NCBI GenBank assembly: GCA_963816775.1
Contig: CAWFLX010000044.1
Span: 32,485-96,484 of the forward strand
Source: JAFAXD01 sp963816775
Lineage (GTDB): Bacteria; Pseudomonadota; Alphaproteobacteria; Rhizobiales; Xanthobacteraceae
Direction of reading: 5' to 3'
DNA length: 64,000 nt
The notes under the pieces were generated by a model. That model did not search any database. It had not been told where the DNA came from and was given only the letters and a program-made list of their open reading frames with translations. The position numbers and the translations under genes are program-made. Positions 43,999 to 52,997 of this stretch are shown here, piece by piece. How positions within the stretch are numbered: the first letter of the stretch is position 1; each line of letters opens with the position of its first letter.

Positions 43999-44129
43999 CG
44001 TTTCCTCCGCACAACGCGTGGGCTTCTGGCCCATTATGCGACGGCGCTCGAATGAGCGACAAGACCGGCGCCCCTGCACTTTGGTCGCTGGTCACCCGGC
44101 GAATATTGCTTCACATCAAACCAAGACTG

Positions 44130-44570
44130 CTACTTTAGTCCCATTCCGCCGACGATCGCGCCCATCACGACGAGCACCGCCAGCCAATGACCCGCATCGA
44201 TCGCGGTCAGCGTATATTTGCGGCCGCTGAACGCATTGTTGACCGTCATCGTGGTGAGCACAAACCCGAACCACAGAAACACTCCGGAAATGATGCCGTT
44301 GCGCAAGGTCACCTGGCCGGGGCCGAGATGGCCCAGCACGCCGGCCAGCATCCAGGCCATGATCAAGTCGGCCACGAACGCGAGCACGAACGGCAGGAAT
44401 GCCTTCGGGTCGCCTTTCATCGCGGCTTGCTTTTGCTTGAACTCCTCCATCGTCGTGCCTTGCGCCGCCAACCAATGCTTGGCGAGGAGGCCGTACCACA
44501 CGGCGCCGGTGAGCCAGCCGGCGATCGCCGCAATCACGATGGCAAGGTAGTTCATTCCAGCGAAGCTCAT
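44130..44570 (-). CDS. DUF1761 membrane protein
   Basis: A 146-residue inner-membrane protein with about four hydrophobic segments: NYLAIVIAAIAGWLTGAVWYG, FLPFVLAFVADLIMAWMLAG, IISGVFLWFGFVLTTMTVNN and GHWLAVLVVMGAIVGGMGLK. The WLTGAVWYGLL and FGFVLTTMTVNNAFSGR patterns identify DUF1761. Function unknown. It lies 19 nt downstream of the EVE-domain gene. Confidence 0.85.
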   Translation of the reverse strand: MSFAGMNYLAIVIAAIAGWLTGAVWYGLLAKHWLAAQGTTMEEFKQKQAAMKGDPKAFLPFVLAFVADLIMAWMLAGVLGHLGPGQVTLRNGIISGVFLWFGFVLTTMTVNNAFSGRKYTLTAIDAGHWLAVLVVMGAIVGGMGLK

Positions 44571-44588
44571 CGTCTTCCCCCTGTCTGG

Positions 44589-45005
44589 TTATTTCAGCCC
44601 CGCCATCTTGCTCACGATCTTCCACTCATCCGCGGTCACCGGCTGCACCGAGAGCCGCGCATATTTGACGAGCGCCATCTCCTTGAGCTTCGGCTCGGCC
44701 TTGATAGCGGCGAGCGTCACGGGTTTCGGGACCGGCTCGATCGCCTTGACGTCGACCATCAGGAAAACGCCCTTCGGGTCGGTCGGGTCTTTGTAGGACT
44801 CGCGGATCACCTCGACGATGCCGACGATCTGCTTCTCATCGCCGGTGTGATAGAAGAACGCGCGGTCGCCGGTCTTCATGGCTTTCAGGTTCGAGCGCGC
44901 CGTGAAGTTGCGCACGCCGCTCCACGCCTCGCCCTTGGCGCCGCGTTTGACCTGATCGTCCCAGGAATATTCCTCGGGTTCGGTTTTCAAAAGCCAGTAC
45001 GCCAT
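44589..45005 (-). CDS. EVE-domain protein (PUA-like)
   Basis: A 138-residue protein: MAYWLLKTEPEEYSWDDQVK, GVRNFTARSNLKAMKTGDRAFFYH, GIVEVIRESYKDPTDPKG. This is the EVE domain, a PUA-like fold that reads modified bases in DNA or RNA; in bacteria it sometimes acts with restriction systems and in eukaryotes as thymocyte nuclear protein 1. Here the neighbours are housekeeping genes (gpsA, tsaD), so an RNA-related role is plausible. Complete. Confidence 0.92.
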   Translation of the reverse strand: MAYWLLKTEPEEYSWDDQVKRGAKGEAWSGVRNFTARSNLKAMKTGDRAFFYHTGDEKQIVGIVEVIRESYKDPTDPKGVFLMVDVKAIEPVPKPVTLAAIKAEPKLKEMALVKYARLSVQPVTADEWKIVSKMAGLK

Positions 45006-45032
45006 TTGCTCCCTCCACTCGATCTTAAGTCA

Positions 45033-46007
45033 TCACTCCTCTGCCCGGAACGGCCGCATCAGCAAGGCTTCGATCGCCGCGTCGACGGTCAGTTTGCGCG
45101 CCAGCACGGCGGCAACCGCGGCTGAGATCGGCATCTCGACGCCTTCGCGCTGCGCGAGCGCCACCAGCGCCGATGCGGTGAAAACGCCCTCGGCCAGCTT
45201 GCCGGCGGCTGCCGCCTGCGGTTCGGCGCCTTGGCCGAGCGCGACGCCGAGCGAAAAATTGCGTGACTGCGCGCTCGAGCAAGTCAGGATCAGATCGCCG
45301 AGGCCGGCAAGACCCATCAGAGTTGCGGGTCGCGCCCCAAACGCGGCGCCGAAGCGCGCGAGCTCCGCAAATCCGCGGGTCGTGAGCGCCGCCGCCGCGC
45401 TCGCGCCGAGCTTCTTGCCCGCGACAATGCCGGCTGCGATCGCGAGCACGTTCTTGGCGGCGCCGCCGATCTCGACCCCGCGCACGTCGGTCGAGTGATA
45501 GACGCGAAACGTCGGCACGCCGATGGCCTGGGCGAGCGCCTGTGCATGTGCTGGATCTTGCGCGGCGAGTGTGACCGCTGTCGGCAATCCGCGCGCGACG
45601 TCGAGCGCAAAGCTCGGGCCCGACAGGATCGCCGGCACGGCATGGGGAACCGTGTCGGTGATGATGTCCGTCATGAAGGCGAGCGTTTGTTGCTCGATCC
45701 CCTTGGCGGCGGCGATGACCGGGGTTGCGGGCGCGACCTTGAGGGTCTGCGCGACTTTGCGCAGCGCCTGCGCCGGCACCGCCAGCAGCACCGCCTCGGA
45801 CTGCGGCTCGACCGCTGCCGCGACACGCACCCGCGCGTCGATTGCGACACCCGGCAGTCTCGGGCTTTGGCGGGTTTGGGCAATTGCTGCCGCGGTTTTG
45901 TCGTCGCGCGCCACCAGCGTCACGGCGCGTCCCGCGCGTGCCGCCACATTGGCGAGCGCCACACCCCACGCGCCCGCGCCGACCACGGCGATGCGATCGA
46001 TGGTCAT
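45033..46007 (-). CDS. gpsA: Glycerol-3-phosphate dehydrogenase [NAD(P)+]
   Basis: A 324-residue enzyme that makes glycerol 3-phosphate for phospholipids. The Rossmann motif is VVGAGAWGVALANVAARAG; further hallmarks are SGPSFALDVARGLPTAVT, GGAAKNVLAIAAGIVAGKKLG with the catalytic Lys, and GLAGLGDLILTCSS. Complete. It starts 3 nt after the tsaD stop, so the pair is an operon. Confidence 0.95.
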   Translation of the reverse strand: MTIDRIAVVGAGAWGVALANVAARAGRAVTLVARDDKTAAAIAQTRQSPRLPGVAIDARVRVAAAVEPQSEAVLLAVPAQALRKVAQTLKVAPATPVIAAAKGIEQQTLAFMTDIITDTVPHAVPAILSGPSFALDVARGLPTAVTLAAQDPAHAQALAQAIGVPTFRVYHSTDVRGVEIGGAAKNVLAIAAGIVAGKKLGASAAAALTTRGFAELARFGAAFGARPATLMGLAGLGDLILTCSSAQSRNFSLGVALGQGAEPQAAAAGKLAEGVFTASALVALAQREGVEMPISAAVAAVLARKLTVDAAIEALLMRPFRAEE

Positions 46008-46010
46008 GCT

Positions 46011-47078
46011 CTAACTGTCCGCCGCGCTCACTGCGTCGGGCGGCTTGGTCACCGTATCGAGCGGCCAGCGTGCCCGCGGGCTCACATCGAGCGGATCGGT
46101 GAGCCCGCACGCGAGCCGCTCGGCCCCCGCCCAGGCAATCATGGCACCGTTGTCGGTGCAGAGTTCCGGCGGCGGGATCACCAACACGGTGCGCGCCTCG
46201 ATCGCGACGCCATGCAGCGCGGCGCGCAGCGCGCGGTTGGACGCAACGCCGCCGGCGGCGACCAGCGCGGTCGGCGTTCCGAACAGCGGGCTAAACATCT
46301 CAAGCCCGGCCCACAGCCGGTCAACAACCACGTCGATCACGGCCTGCTGGAAGGACGCGCACAGATCCGCCACGTCCTGCTCGGCGAGCGGCGCGATCCG
46401 CTGCGCTTCCAGCCGCACCGCGGTCTTGAGGCCGGAGAATGAGAAGTTTGCGTCGGCGCGCCCGAGCATCGGCCGCGGCAGCGCGAAGCGGGTCGCATTT
46501 CCCCGCTCGGCCTCGCGCTCGACCAGCGGACCGCCCGGATAGCCGAGGCCGACCAGCTTGGCGGTCTTGTCGAATGCCTCGCCGATCGCGTCGTCGAGCG
46601 TGGTGCCGATCCGCACGTAATCGCCGACCCCGCGTACCGCGACGATCTGGGTATGCCCGCCCGACGCCAGGAACAGGCAATACGGAAACGGCACCGATCC
46701 GATCAAGCGCGGGCTCAGCCCATGGGCCTCGAGGTGGTTCACGGCGATCAGCGGAATCCGCCGCACCAGCGCGATCGCCTTGGCGGTGGTGAGCCCGACG
46801 ATCACGCCGCCGATCAGGCCGGGCCCGGCCGCCGCCGCGACCGCGTCGATGGTCTCGAACTTATGGCCCGCATCGATCAGCGCCCTTGAGATGATCTTGT
46901 CGAGCGCCTCCACGTGGGCGCGCGCGGCGATCTCCGGCACGACCCCGCCATAGGCGGCGTGCTCTTTCGCCTGCGAGCGCACCACGTTCGAGAGGATGAC
47001 GCCGCTACCGTCGAACCGGCGTTCCACCACCGCTGCCGCGGTCTCGTCGCAGGTCGTCTCGATTCCGAGCACAACCAT
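46011..47078 (-). CDS. tsaD: tRNA N6-adenosine threonylcarbamoyltransferase TsaD
   Basis: A 355-residue ASKHA-fold enzyme that transfers threonylcarbamoyl to A37 of tRNAs reading ANN codons, together with TsaB, TsaC and TsaE. From the ATG at 47078 it reads MVVLGIETTCDETAAAVVER. Metal ligands are His115 and His119 in VNHLEAHGLSPRL; ASGGHTQIVAVRGVGDY, DDAIGEAFDKTAKLVGLGYPGG and AAGGVASNRALRAAL are hallmarks. The start codon lies 5 nt inside the edge of a CTAG repeat, whose CTAGGA end may serve as a weak ribosome-binding site. Confidence 0.95.
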   Translation of the reverse strand: MVVLGIETTCDETAAAVVERRFDGSGVILSNVVRSQAKEHAAYGGVVPEIAARAHVEALDKIISRALIDAGHKFETIDAVAAAAGPGLIGGVIVGLTTAKAIALVRRIPLIAVNHLEAHGLSPRLIGSVPFPYCLFLASGGHTQIVAVRGVGDYVRIGTTLDDAIGEAFDKTAKLVGLGYPGGPLVEREAERGNATRFALPRPMLGRADANFSFSGLKTAVRLEAQRIAPLAEQDVADLCASFQQAVIDVVVDRLWAGLEMFSPLFGTPTALVAAGGVASNRALRAALHGVAIEARTVLVIPPPELCTDNGAMIAWAGAERLACGLTDPLDVSPRARWPLDTVTKPPDAVSAADS

Positions 47079-47082
47079 GGTC

Positions 47083-47158
47083 CTAGTGCCCCGTTTCCGA
47101 AGTTCGTGATCCATCGCGGCACCCCCTCACACGAACTTCGGAAACAAAGGGGCACTAG
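47083..47158. repeat. CTAG palindrome between tsaD and hemC
   Basis: A 76-bp inverted repeat, left CTAGTGCCCCGTTTCCGAAG, right ACGAACTTCGGAAAC and GGGGCACTAG. It fills most of the 169-nt divergent region between two essential genes and touches the tsaD start codon region. Confidence 0.85.
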
Positions 47159-47247
47159 CATCCTTCGGGAAGGCCTTGCGAAGTCGATATGACGATATAG
47201 GAATTCTTCGGAATATTGGTTTTTCGCACGGCTTTGCGAGGGTTGAA

Positions 47248-48174
47248 ATGCCATCGGCGTTTGCGCGCATCGGCTCCCGCGGCAGCCCGCTTGCCCTGGC
47301 GCAGGCGCGTGCCGTGCGCGACCGGATGGCTGTCGCCCATAATGTCGCGCCGGACGCCATCGAGATCCGGGTGATCCGCACCTCAGGCGATGCGATTCAA
47401 GACCGCCCGCTCGCCGAGGTCGGTGGCAAAGGCTTGTTCACCAAGGAGATCGAGGAAGCGCTGCTGCGCAACGAGGTGGACCTCGCAGTTCATTCGGCGA
47501 AGGACATGGCGACGCAGTTACCGCCCGGGCTTGCGATCGCGGCTTGCCTGCCGCGCGAGGATCCGCGCGATACCTTCGTCAGCCGTGTGGCACGAACGCT
47601 CGCCGAGTTGCCGCCAGGCGCGCGCGTCGGCACCGGATCGCTGCGCCGTACCGCGCTGCTGCGGCGACTGCGCAACGACCTCGTGATCGTGCCGATGCGC
47701 GGCAACGTCGAGACCCGGCTGCGCAAGCTCGGCGAGGGTGAGGCGGATGCGACCATCTTGGCGCTCGCCGGCTTGCGGCGGCTGGGATTGGAAGACGCCG
47801 CCACCATGATCCTCGACGTCGAGGCATTTCCGCCAGCGGTAGGGCAGGGCGTAATCGCGATCGAAGCGCGGGCAGACGACGATCAAAGCCGCGCACTGGT
47901 CGAAGCCATCAACGATGCGGACGCTGCGATCGCGCTTTCGGCCGAGCGCGCGTTTCTCGCGGTGCTCGACGGCTCCTGCAAGACGCCGATTGCCGGCCAT
48001 GCGCAACTTGCGGGAGGAAACGTGCGGTTTTCCGGCCTGATCGTGAAACCCGACGGCAGCGCGGCCTTTGCGGTCTCGCGGACCGGTCCGGCGCGTAACG
48101 CCGCCATGCTCGGTGCAGATGCGGGCCGCGAGCTTCGGGCCAAGGCCGGCGGCGATTTCTTCGTCGTGCCGTGA
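47248..48174 (+). CDS. hemC: Hydroxymethylbilane synthase
   Basis: A 308-residue enzyme that joins four porphobilinogens in heme synthesis. From the ATG at 47248 it reads MPSAFARIGSRGSPLALAQA. Hallmarks: EVGGKGLFTKEIEEALL, DLAVHSAKDMATQLP with the catalytic Asp, RVGTGSLRRTALLRR, and Cys244 in VLDGSCKTPIAG, which carries the dipyrromethane cofactor. A longer reading to 47176 is unlikely. Its stop overlaps the hemD start. Confidence 0.96.
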   Translation: MPSAFARIGSRGSPLALAQARAVRDRMAVAHNVAPDAIEIRVIRTSGDAIQDRPLAEVGGKGLFTKEIEEALLRNEVDLAVHSAKDMATQLPPGLAIAACLPREDPRDTFVSRVARTLAELPPGARVGTGSLRRTALLRRLRNDLVIVPMRGNVETRLRKLGEGEADATILALAGLRRLGLEDAATMILDVEAFPPAVGQGVIAIEARADDDQSRALVEAINDADAAIALSAERAFLAVLDGSCKTPIAGHAQLAGGNVRFSGLIVKPDGSAAFAVSRTGPARNAAMLGADAGRELRAKAGGDFFVVP

Positions 48175-48875
48175 GGCTCCTCATCACCCGTCCGCAACCT
48201 GATGGCGCGCGCACGGCCGCGGCCTTGCGAGCGCGCGGGCACGAACCCGTACTGGCCCCGCTGTTGCGCATCGAGCCGGTCGCGGCCGCCTTCGGTCGAG
48301 GTCCCTGGGATGGCGTCGTCATGACCAGCGCCAATGCGGCGCGCGCACTCGCGACCCATCCGCGCCGCGCGGAACTTGTCGGGCTGCCCGCGTTCGTGGT
48401 CGGCCGGCGCACCGGCGAAGCGGCGCGCGAGACCGGATTTGATCAGATCACCTCGGCCGACGGCGATGCCGATGATCTCGTGCGGCTCATCAAGCGACAA
48501 TCGGCCACGGCCCTTCTTTATCTGGCGGGCGCCGATCAGGCGACCGACCTCGCGGCGGCGCTGAGTGACGGCTCAACGCGTCTCGACACGGTGGTGGTTT
48601 ACCGAGCCGTGACCGAGGCCCGCCTGCCGGACGACGTCAGAACCGCGCTCGCCAGCGGTGCGGTTGACGGCGTCCTGCATTTTTCCGCGCGCAGCGCCGC
48701 GGCCTTTGTGGCGGCGCTCGCTGCGGCCGATTTGCGCACCCCGCTCGCCTTGCCGCAGTTCTGCGTCTCGTCCGAGGTCGCAAGGCCGCTGGCGGCCGCG
48801 GGCGCGCCCGATCTGCGGGTCGCGGCGCGCCCCGACGAAGCCGGCTTGCTGGCTTTGGTGGCCGAGGTGACGTGA
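48171..48875 (+). CDS. hemD: Uroporphyrinogen-III synthase
   Basis: A 234-residue two-lobed enzyme that closes and inverts the tetrapyrrole ring: MRLLITRPQPDGARTAAALR, GVVMTSANAARALATHP, AFVVGRRTGEAARETGFD and GVLHFSARSAAAFVAALA. Sequence conservation in this family is low, but the position after hemC (GTGA overlap) settles the call. It is followed by the Mic60-like gene after 93 nt. Confidence 0.93.
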   Translation: MRLLITRPQPDGARTAAALRARGHEPVLAPLLRIEPVAAAFGRGPWDGVVMTSANAARALATHPRRAELVGLPAFVVGRRTGEAARETGFDQITSADGDADDLVRLIKRQSATALLYLAGADQATDLAAALSDGSTRLDTVVVYRAVTEARLPDDVRTALASGAVDGVLHFSARSAAAFVAALAAADLRTPLALPQFCVSSEVARPLAAAGAPDLRVAARPDEAGLLALVAEVT

Positions 48876-48968
48876 GTACCTCTGCGGCCCGCATCAGAAG
48901 ATAGGGACCCGATTGCCGCGGCCGCGGGTCCGCGTTATGCCGTTAGGCGAGTACGGGAGAAGGACGCG

Positions 48969-50456
48969 ATGGCGAGCGAGGGAAAAACGCCGCGCCGAGG
49001 GCGCGAGCCACGGGCCATCGATGCGAGCGCAACCGACGTTGCGCCGGGGCGGCCGCAAGAAGGCGCCGATCAGCCGCCGTCCGACGCGCCGGCGGTGTCC
49101 GAGAGCGCATCAGAGGCAGCGGCCGCTCCCGTCAGTACACCTGACGCGCCGGCTGCTCCCGAGGCTTCGTCGCCGGAGGTACACGCCGCCGAGGCCGCCG
49201 CACCGGCTGAGGCTACGAGCGAGCCCAGCGCTTCCGAAGCGACCGAGCCCGTGCGGCCCGCCGAGGTCGAAGTACTCCCGCTGCCACCTCCGCCGCCGCG
49301 CGTCCCGCGCCGGCGCTCGCTGTTCTGGCCGATGCTCGCCTCGGCGATCTTCGGCGCCGTGTTGGGGCTTGCGGCGCTCGCCGTCATCTGGCGCTACAAC
49401 GTGCTCGAGCCCTACAACATTGACGTCGGTGGCAAGCTTGCGTCCGCACGCCTCGCCGCGCTGGAGGCGCGCGTGCGCGCGATCCAGCCGGCTTCCGCGC
49501 CAGCTCCGGCCCCGGCCGCTGTCGCGGCGCCGGTCGTCAGCGCGCCACCGCCGGCGGTTACGAAGGCGCTCGATGAACTCACCGCCCGCGTCGCCAAGCT
49601 CGAAGCGGCCGTGCAAAATCCGAAGCCGGCTCCGCCTGATCTGGCGCTGGCAAGCCGGTTCGCCGCGCTCGAGAACGCGCTCAAGCCGCTGGGCGATGCG
49701 GTCAACGCCGCCAACAAGCGCGTCGATGACCTTACGGCGTCGCTGCGCGATACCCGCGCACGTCTCGACACCTCGGCCAAAGCACTCGACGACTTGATCG
49801 CCGCGCAGCGCCAGCATCCGGCGGCCGAGAAGGCCGATCTCGACAAGCTCGACGCCCGCCTGGTCACGCTCGAGGCTGCCACCAAGTCGCTCGCCACCAC
49901 CGCAGCGGCCGCGGGCGCGGCCGACAAGAGCGCGGATCGCAATCTGCGCACCGCCGTTCTGGCAAACGCGTTGCGCTCGGCGGTGATGCGCGGCGTGCCC
50001 TACGCGGCCGAGCTTGCCGGCCTCAAGGCGCAGGTTGCCGACCCGCAGGCGCTTGCTCCGCTCGACGCCTTTGCTGCGACCGGCGCGCCGAGCCAGGCGG
50101 CACTCGCGCAGGAACTCGCCGGCCTGATGCCGGCGATCACGCGCGCGGCCGAGCCGGGCGGCTCAGCGGCGGAAGGCAACTTCATGCAGCGGCTGCGGGC
50201 GCGCGCCAGCGAGTTCGTGCAGATCCGCCCGGTCGGCGACGCGGCGGGCGATGACCCGGCTGCGATCGTGGCGCGCCTTAATAATGAGATCGCGCGCCAG
50301 GACATCGCGGGTGCGGTCGCCGATCTCGCCAAGCTGCCGGCGGCGGCCAAAGCGCCGGCCGCGGGCTTTATCGCCAAGGTTCAGGCGCGCGCCGCGGCGA
50401 TCACCGCGGCGCAGCGCGTCGCCGCCGACGCGCTCTCGTCGCTCGGCAAATCGTAG
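48969..50456 (+). CDS. Mic60/mitofilin-like inner-membrane protein (COG4223)
   Basis: A 495-residue protein. An N-terminal disordered, Ala/Pro/Glu-rich region (residues 1-110) is followed by one membrane helix (about 119-142, SLFWPMLASAIFGAVLGLAA), then a periplasmic coiled-coil region (about 155-310, repeated LAALEARV, LDELTARVAKLEA, FAALENALKPLG, LDDLIAAQ) and a C-terminal mitofilin-like helical domain (ANALRSAVMRGVPYAAELAGL, LPAAAKAPAAGFIAKVQAR). Alphaproteobacterial Mic60 homologues shape inner-membrane folds and are the ancestors of mitochondrial MICOS. The hemC-hemD-mic60-hemY order is conserved in the class. Confidence 0.88.
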   Translation: MASEGKTPRRGREPRAIDASATDVAPGRPQEGADQPPSDAPAVSESASEAAAAPVSTPDAPAAPEASSPEVHAAEAAAPAEATSEPSASEATEPVRPAEVEVLPLPPPPPRVPRRRSLFWPMLASAIFGAVLGLAALAVIWRYNVLEPYNIDVGGKLASARLAALEARVRAIQPASAPAPAPAAVAAPVVSAPPPAVTKALDELTARVAKLEAAVQNPKPAPPDLALASRFAALENALKPLGDAVNAANKRVDDLTASLRDTRARLDTSAKALDDLIAAQRQHPAAEKADLDKLDARLVTLEAATKSLATTAAAAGAADKSADRNLRTAVLANALRSAVMRGVPYAAELAGLKAQVADPQALAPLDAFAATGAPSQAALAQELAGLMPAITRAAEPGGSAAEGNFMQRLRARASEFVQIRPVGDAAGDDPAAIVARLNNEIARQDIAGAVADLAKLPAAAKAPAAGFIAKVQARAAAITAAQRVAADALSSLGKS

Positions 50457-50479
50457 AGCATGGTCCCGGGGGCGCGCGC

Positions 50480-52192
50480 GTGATCCGAGTCATCGTTTTC
50501 CTCGTCATCCTGGGTGCGCTTGCGCTCGCCGCCGGTTGGGTTGCCGACCAGCAGGGCTCCGTCACCATCGTCTGGCTGGGCCGTCAGACCACGACCACGA
50601 TCGGCGTCATGATCTGGGCGTTCGTCGCGGTGGCCGTGCTTGCCGCGCTCGCCTGGTCGATTTTGCGCGCGATCATGCGCGCCCCCGCGGCTGCCCGCGC
50701 GCGCCGCTCGGCGCACGGGCTGCGCGCGCTCAGCCACGGCCTGCTCGCGGTCGGCGCCGGCGACAACCGCGCTGCCATCCGTCATGCCCGCGACGCGAAA
50801 CGACTCATGGGGCGCGAACCGCTGGTGCTGCTGCTCGATGCGCAGGCGGCGCAGCTGCGCGGAGACCGCGCCGCCGCCGAGCACGCCTTCGGCGCCATGA
50901 CCGAGCATCACGAGACGCGGCTGTTGGGCCTGCGCGGGCTTTTCATCGAAGCCCAGCGCAAGGGCGACCTTGCGGCGGCGCGCCGTCATGCAGAAGAGGC
51001 CGCGCACGCAGCGCCGGCGATCGCGTGGTCGGCGCGTGCCTTGCTCGAAATGCGTTGCGCAGCCGGCGATTGGGCGGGTGCGCTCGCCGCGCTCGACCGC
51101 GGCTACAAGGCCGGGCTCCTCGACAAGGACGCTTACCGGCGCCAGCGCGCCGTGCTGCTCACCGGCGAGGCGCAGGCGCTCGCCGGCAGCGATCGCGAGG
51201 CCGCCAAGGCAGCAGCTCTTGAAGCCGTGAAGCTCGCGCCCGACCTGGTGCCGGCCGCGGCGCTTGCCGGGACGTTCCTCGCACAGGCCGGCGAGCCGCG
51301 CCGCGCTGCCCGCATCGTTGACTCCGCTTGGCGTGCCAATCCGCATCCGGATCTTGCCGATGTCATCATGAATTTGCGGCCGGGCGAATCCTCGCGCCAA
51401 AAGCTCGATCGCATCCGCAAGCTCGCGCAGGACACGCTCGGCAATGTCGAGTCGGCGCTCGCGCTCGCGCGCGCCGCCATCGCGGCGCACGATTTCGCAC
51501 TGGCGCGTTCAACATTGGCTCCGTTGCTGGCCGCGCCGACCCAACGGGTCGCGACCCTGATGGCGGAACTTGAGGAAAAGGAGCACGGCGACATCGGCCG
51601 CGCGCGCGAGTGGATGGCGCGTGCACTCACGGCGGTGCGCGATCCGGCCTGGAGCGCCGAGGGCTTTGTGTCGGAGCGCTGGCTGCCGGTTTCGCCCTCC
51701 GGCCGGCTTGATGCGTTCGAATGGAAGGTGCCGCTTGCCGAGGTGCCTGGACCGGTGATCGAGCCGCGCCCGGGGGAGCCGGCGCGCGAACTAGCGCCGC
51801 CCGAACCTGCGCCCGCGCGGCCCGCGCCGGTCGAGACCGCCAAACCGCCCGAGTCCGCAAAGCCTGCCCCGGAAGCAAAGCCGGTCGAGCCGCCACCACC
51901 GCCTCCGCCGGCACCGAGCCGGGTCGAACCCATGGCGGCAGCGCCCGTCGAGGAGACCAAAGCGCCGCCGCCCGCGCCGCATCCCGAGCCCGAGGCCAAG
52001 CCGATGAGTGCGCCGAGCGCGGGGTCGCCTCCGCTGTCCGCGGCGCCCGTCGGCGCGCAGCCGGCGCCGGTGATTCCGCTGATGCATGCGCCCGACGATC
52101 CGGGGCTTGCGCGCAACGAAAATCACGACGCCGACGCCGAGCCGCGTCAGGAGCCCAAGCAGGAGGGCTGGTGGCGCACGCTGTTCGGGTGA
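50480..52192 (+). CDS. hemY: HemY-like membrane protein with TPR domain
   Basis: A 570-residue inner-membrane protein. Two N-terminal helices (MIRVIVFLVILGALALAAGW and IGVMIWAFVAVAVLAALAWSI), the HemY_N domain (ARRSAHGLRALSHGLLAVGAGDNRAAIRHA), then TPR-like repeats to about residue 410 (LLGLRGLFIEAQRKGDLAAA, DWAGALAALDRGYKAGL). The last 150 residues are Pro/Ala-rich and disordered before a conserved end GWWRTLFG. Despite its name it is not protoporphyrinogen oxidase; a role in heme synthesis or trafficking is suspected from context. It lies 23 nt after mic60 and closes the operon. Confidence 0.88.
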   Translation: MIRVIVFLVILGALALAAGWVADQQGSVTIVWLGRQTTTTIGVMIWAFVAVAVLAALAWSILRAIMRAPAAARARRSAHGLRALSHGLLAVGAGDNRAAIRHARDAKRLMGREPLVLLLDAQAAQLRGDRAAAEHAFGAMTEHHETRLLGLRGLFIEAQRKGDLAAARRHAEEAAHAAPAIAWSARALLEMRCAAGDWAGALAALDRGYKAGLLDKDAYRRQRAVLLTGEAQALAGSDREAAKAAALEAVKLAPDLVPAAALAGTFLAQAGEPRRAARIVDSAWRANPHPDLADVIMNLRPGESSRQKLDRIRKLAQDTLGNVESALALARAAIAAHDFALARSTLAPLLAAPTQRVATLMAELEEKEHGDIGRAREWMARALTAVRDPAWSAEGFVSERWLPVSPSGRLDAFEWKVPLAEVPGPVIEPRPGEPARELAPPEPAPARPAPVETAKPPESAKPAPEAKPVEPPPPPPPAPSRVEPMAAAPVEETKAPPPAPHPEPEAKPMSAPSAGSPPLSAAPVGAQPAPVIPLMHAPDDPGLARNENHDADAEPRQEPKQEGWWRTLFG

Positions 52193-52517
52193 ACGGTTCG
52201 CCGCTGCGATGAGGGCGGCCGCGCTGCCCAAACCTTCTTCACGATGTCAAACGGCCCGCGAGAGCCAACGCCTCGCATCCCGGTGGAACCAGGCGCCGGG
52301 GTCTCGAGAAGCACCCCTTCGAACAGCGGGAATGCAAAAGATTATATTCTATATTATTTATGAATGATATAAGTTGTTAAGACACATGAGCGTCGGTACG
52401 GGTCAAACTTGCGCCGCCGATCAGATCTCTAATCCCGAGGATCGAGGCGCTCCGGCCGCCGCCGATGCCGGCCGTTGCTTGCAATGCCCGAGCGCCGGGG
52501 CTATCACCGCGCGCGTA
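52193..52517. other. Intergenic region before tRNA-Thr
   Basis: 325 nt without a gene. It is unusually AT-rich near 52330-52380 (ATATTCTATATTATTTATG), which may mark the tRNA promoter or the edge of acquired DNA. Confidence 0.5.
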
Positions 52518-52593
52518 GCCGCAATAGCTCAGCCGGTAGAGCACATCATTCGTAATGATGGGGTCGGGGGTTCGAATCCCTCTTGCGGCACCA
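52518..52593 (+). tRNA. tRNA-Thr (CGT)
   Basis: Cloverleaf: acceptor GCCGCAA / TTGCGGC, D-arm GCTCAGCCGGTAGAGC, anticodon arm CATCA TTCGTAA TGATG with anticodon CGT, T-arm GGGGG TTCGAAT CCCTC, discriminator A and encoded CCA (52591-52593). It forms the border between conserved housekeeping genes and an island of fragments, a usual integration position. Confidence 0.95.
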
Positions 52594-52997
52594 GACATGC
52601 CGTTGATTTTATATTAGTTTTAGAAGAGCGGCAAAGTTCGTTTACATTGGTGCCCGCCTTGGTGACCATATGGTGACCACGGGATCGTTTTTGGCGGTCG
52701 TTTCAACAGCGGACCTGGCCGGTCGGGCTTGCGAGAGAGAAGCGCACTGCTGATTGAAGCGCGCATTGAAAACATCCAAGCCAAGAGCGGGGGGCGCGGG
52801 CCGGACGCTCACGCAAGCGAGGGCGCTCTCTGGGTTTTCGTGCAGCGGCCTTCTGGAAGCAAAGCTACAGCGCCAGATTTGGTTGGGCAGTCGAACACAG
52901 ATTGATCCCAAGCAATCCCTTCGTTGACGTGCGGATCACCGTGCCCCGCGCGAACCGCGGGTCACATGCCTAATGTGATGATGAGGGGGGCATAACG
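52594..52997. other. Gene-free stretch after tRNA-Thr
   Basis: 404 nt with no supportable gene. TGGTGACCA occurs twice, separated by TA (52660-52679), a direct repeat just downstream of the tRNA. No integrase and no second copy of the tRNA 3' end were found in the rest of the window. Confidence 0.5.

Noticed and set aside
52377..52598. 73-codon minus-strand frame over tRNA-Thr
   Set aside because: Same artefact: the RGIRTPDPIITNDVLYRLSYCG stretch is the antisense translation of a tRNA.
52642..52911. 89-codon minus-strand frame in the region after tRNA-Thr
   Set aside because: Low-complexity composition, no family match, overlaps the direct repeat; most likely chance.
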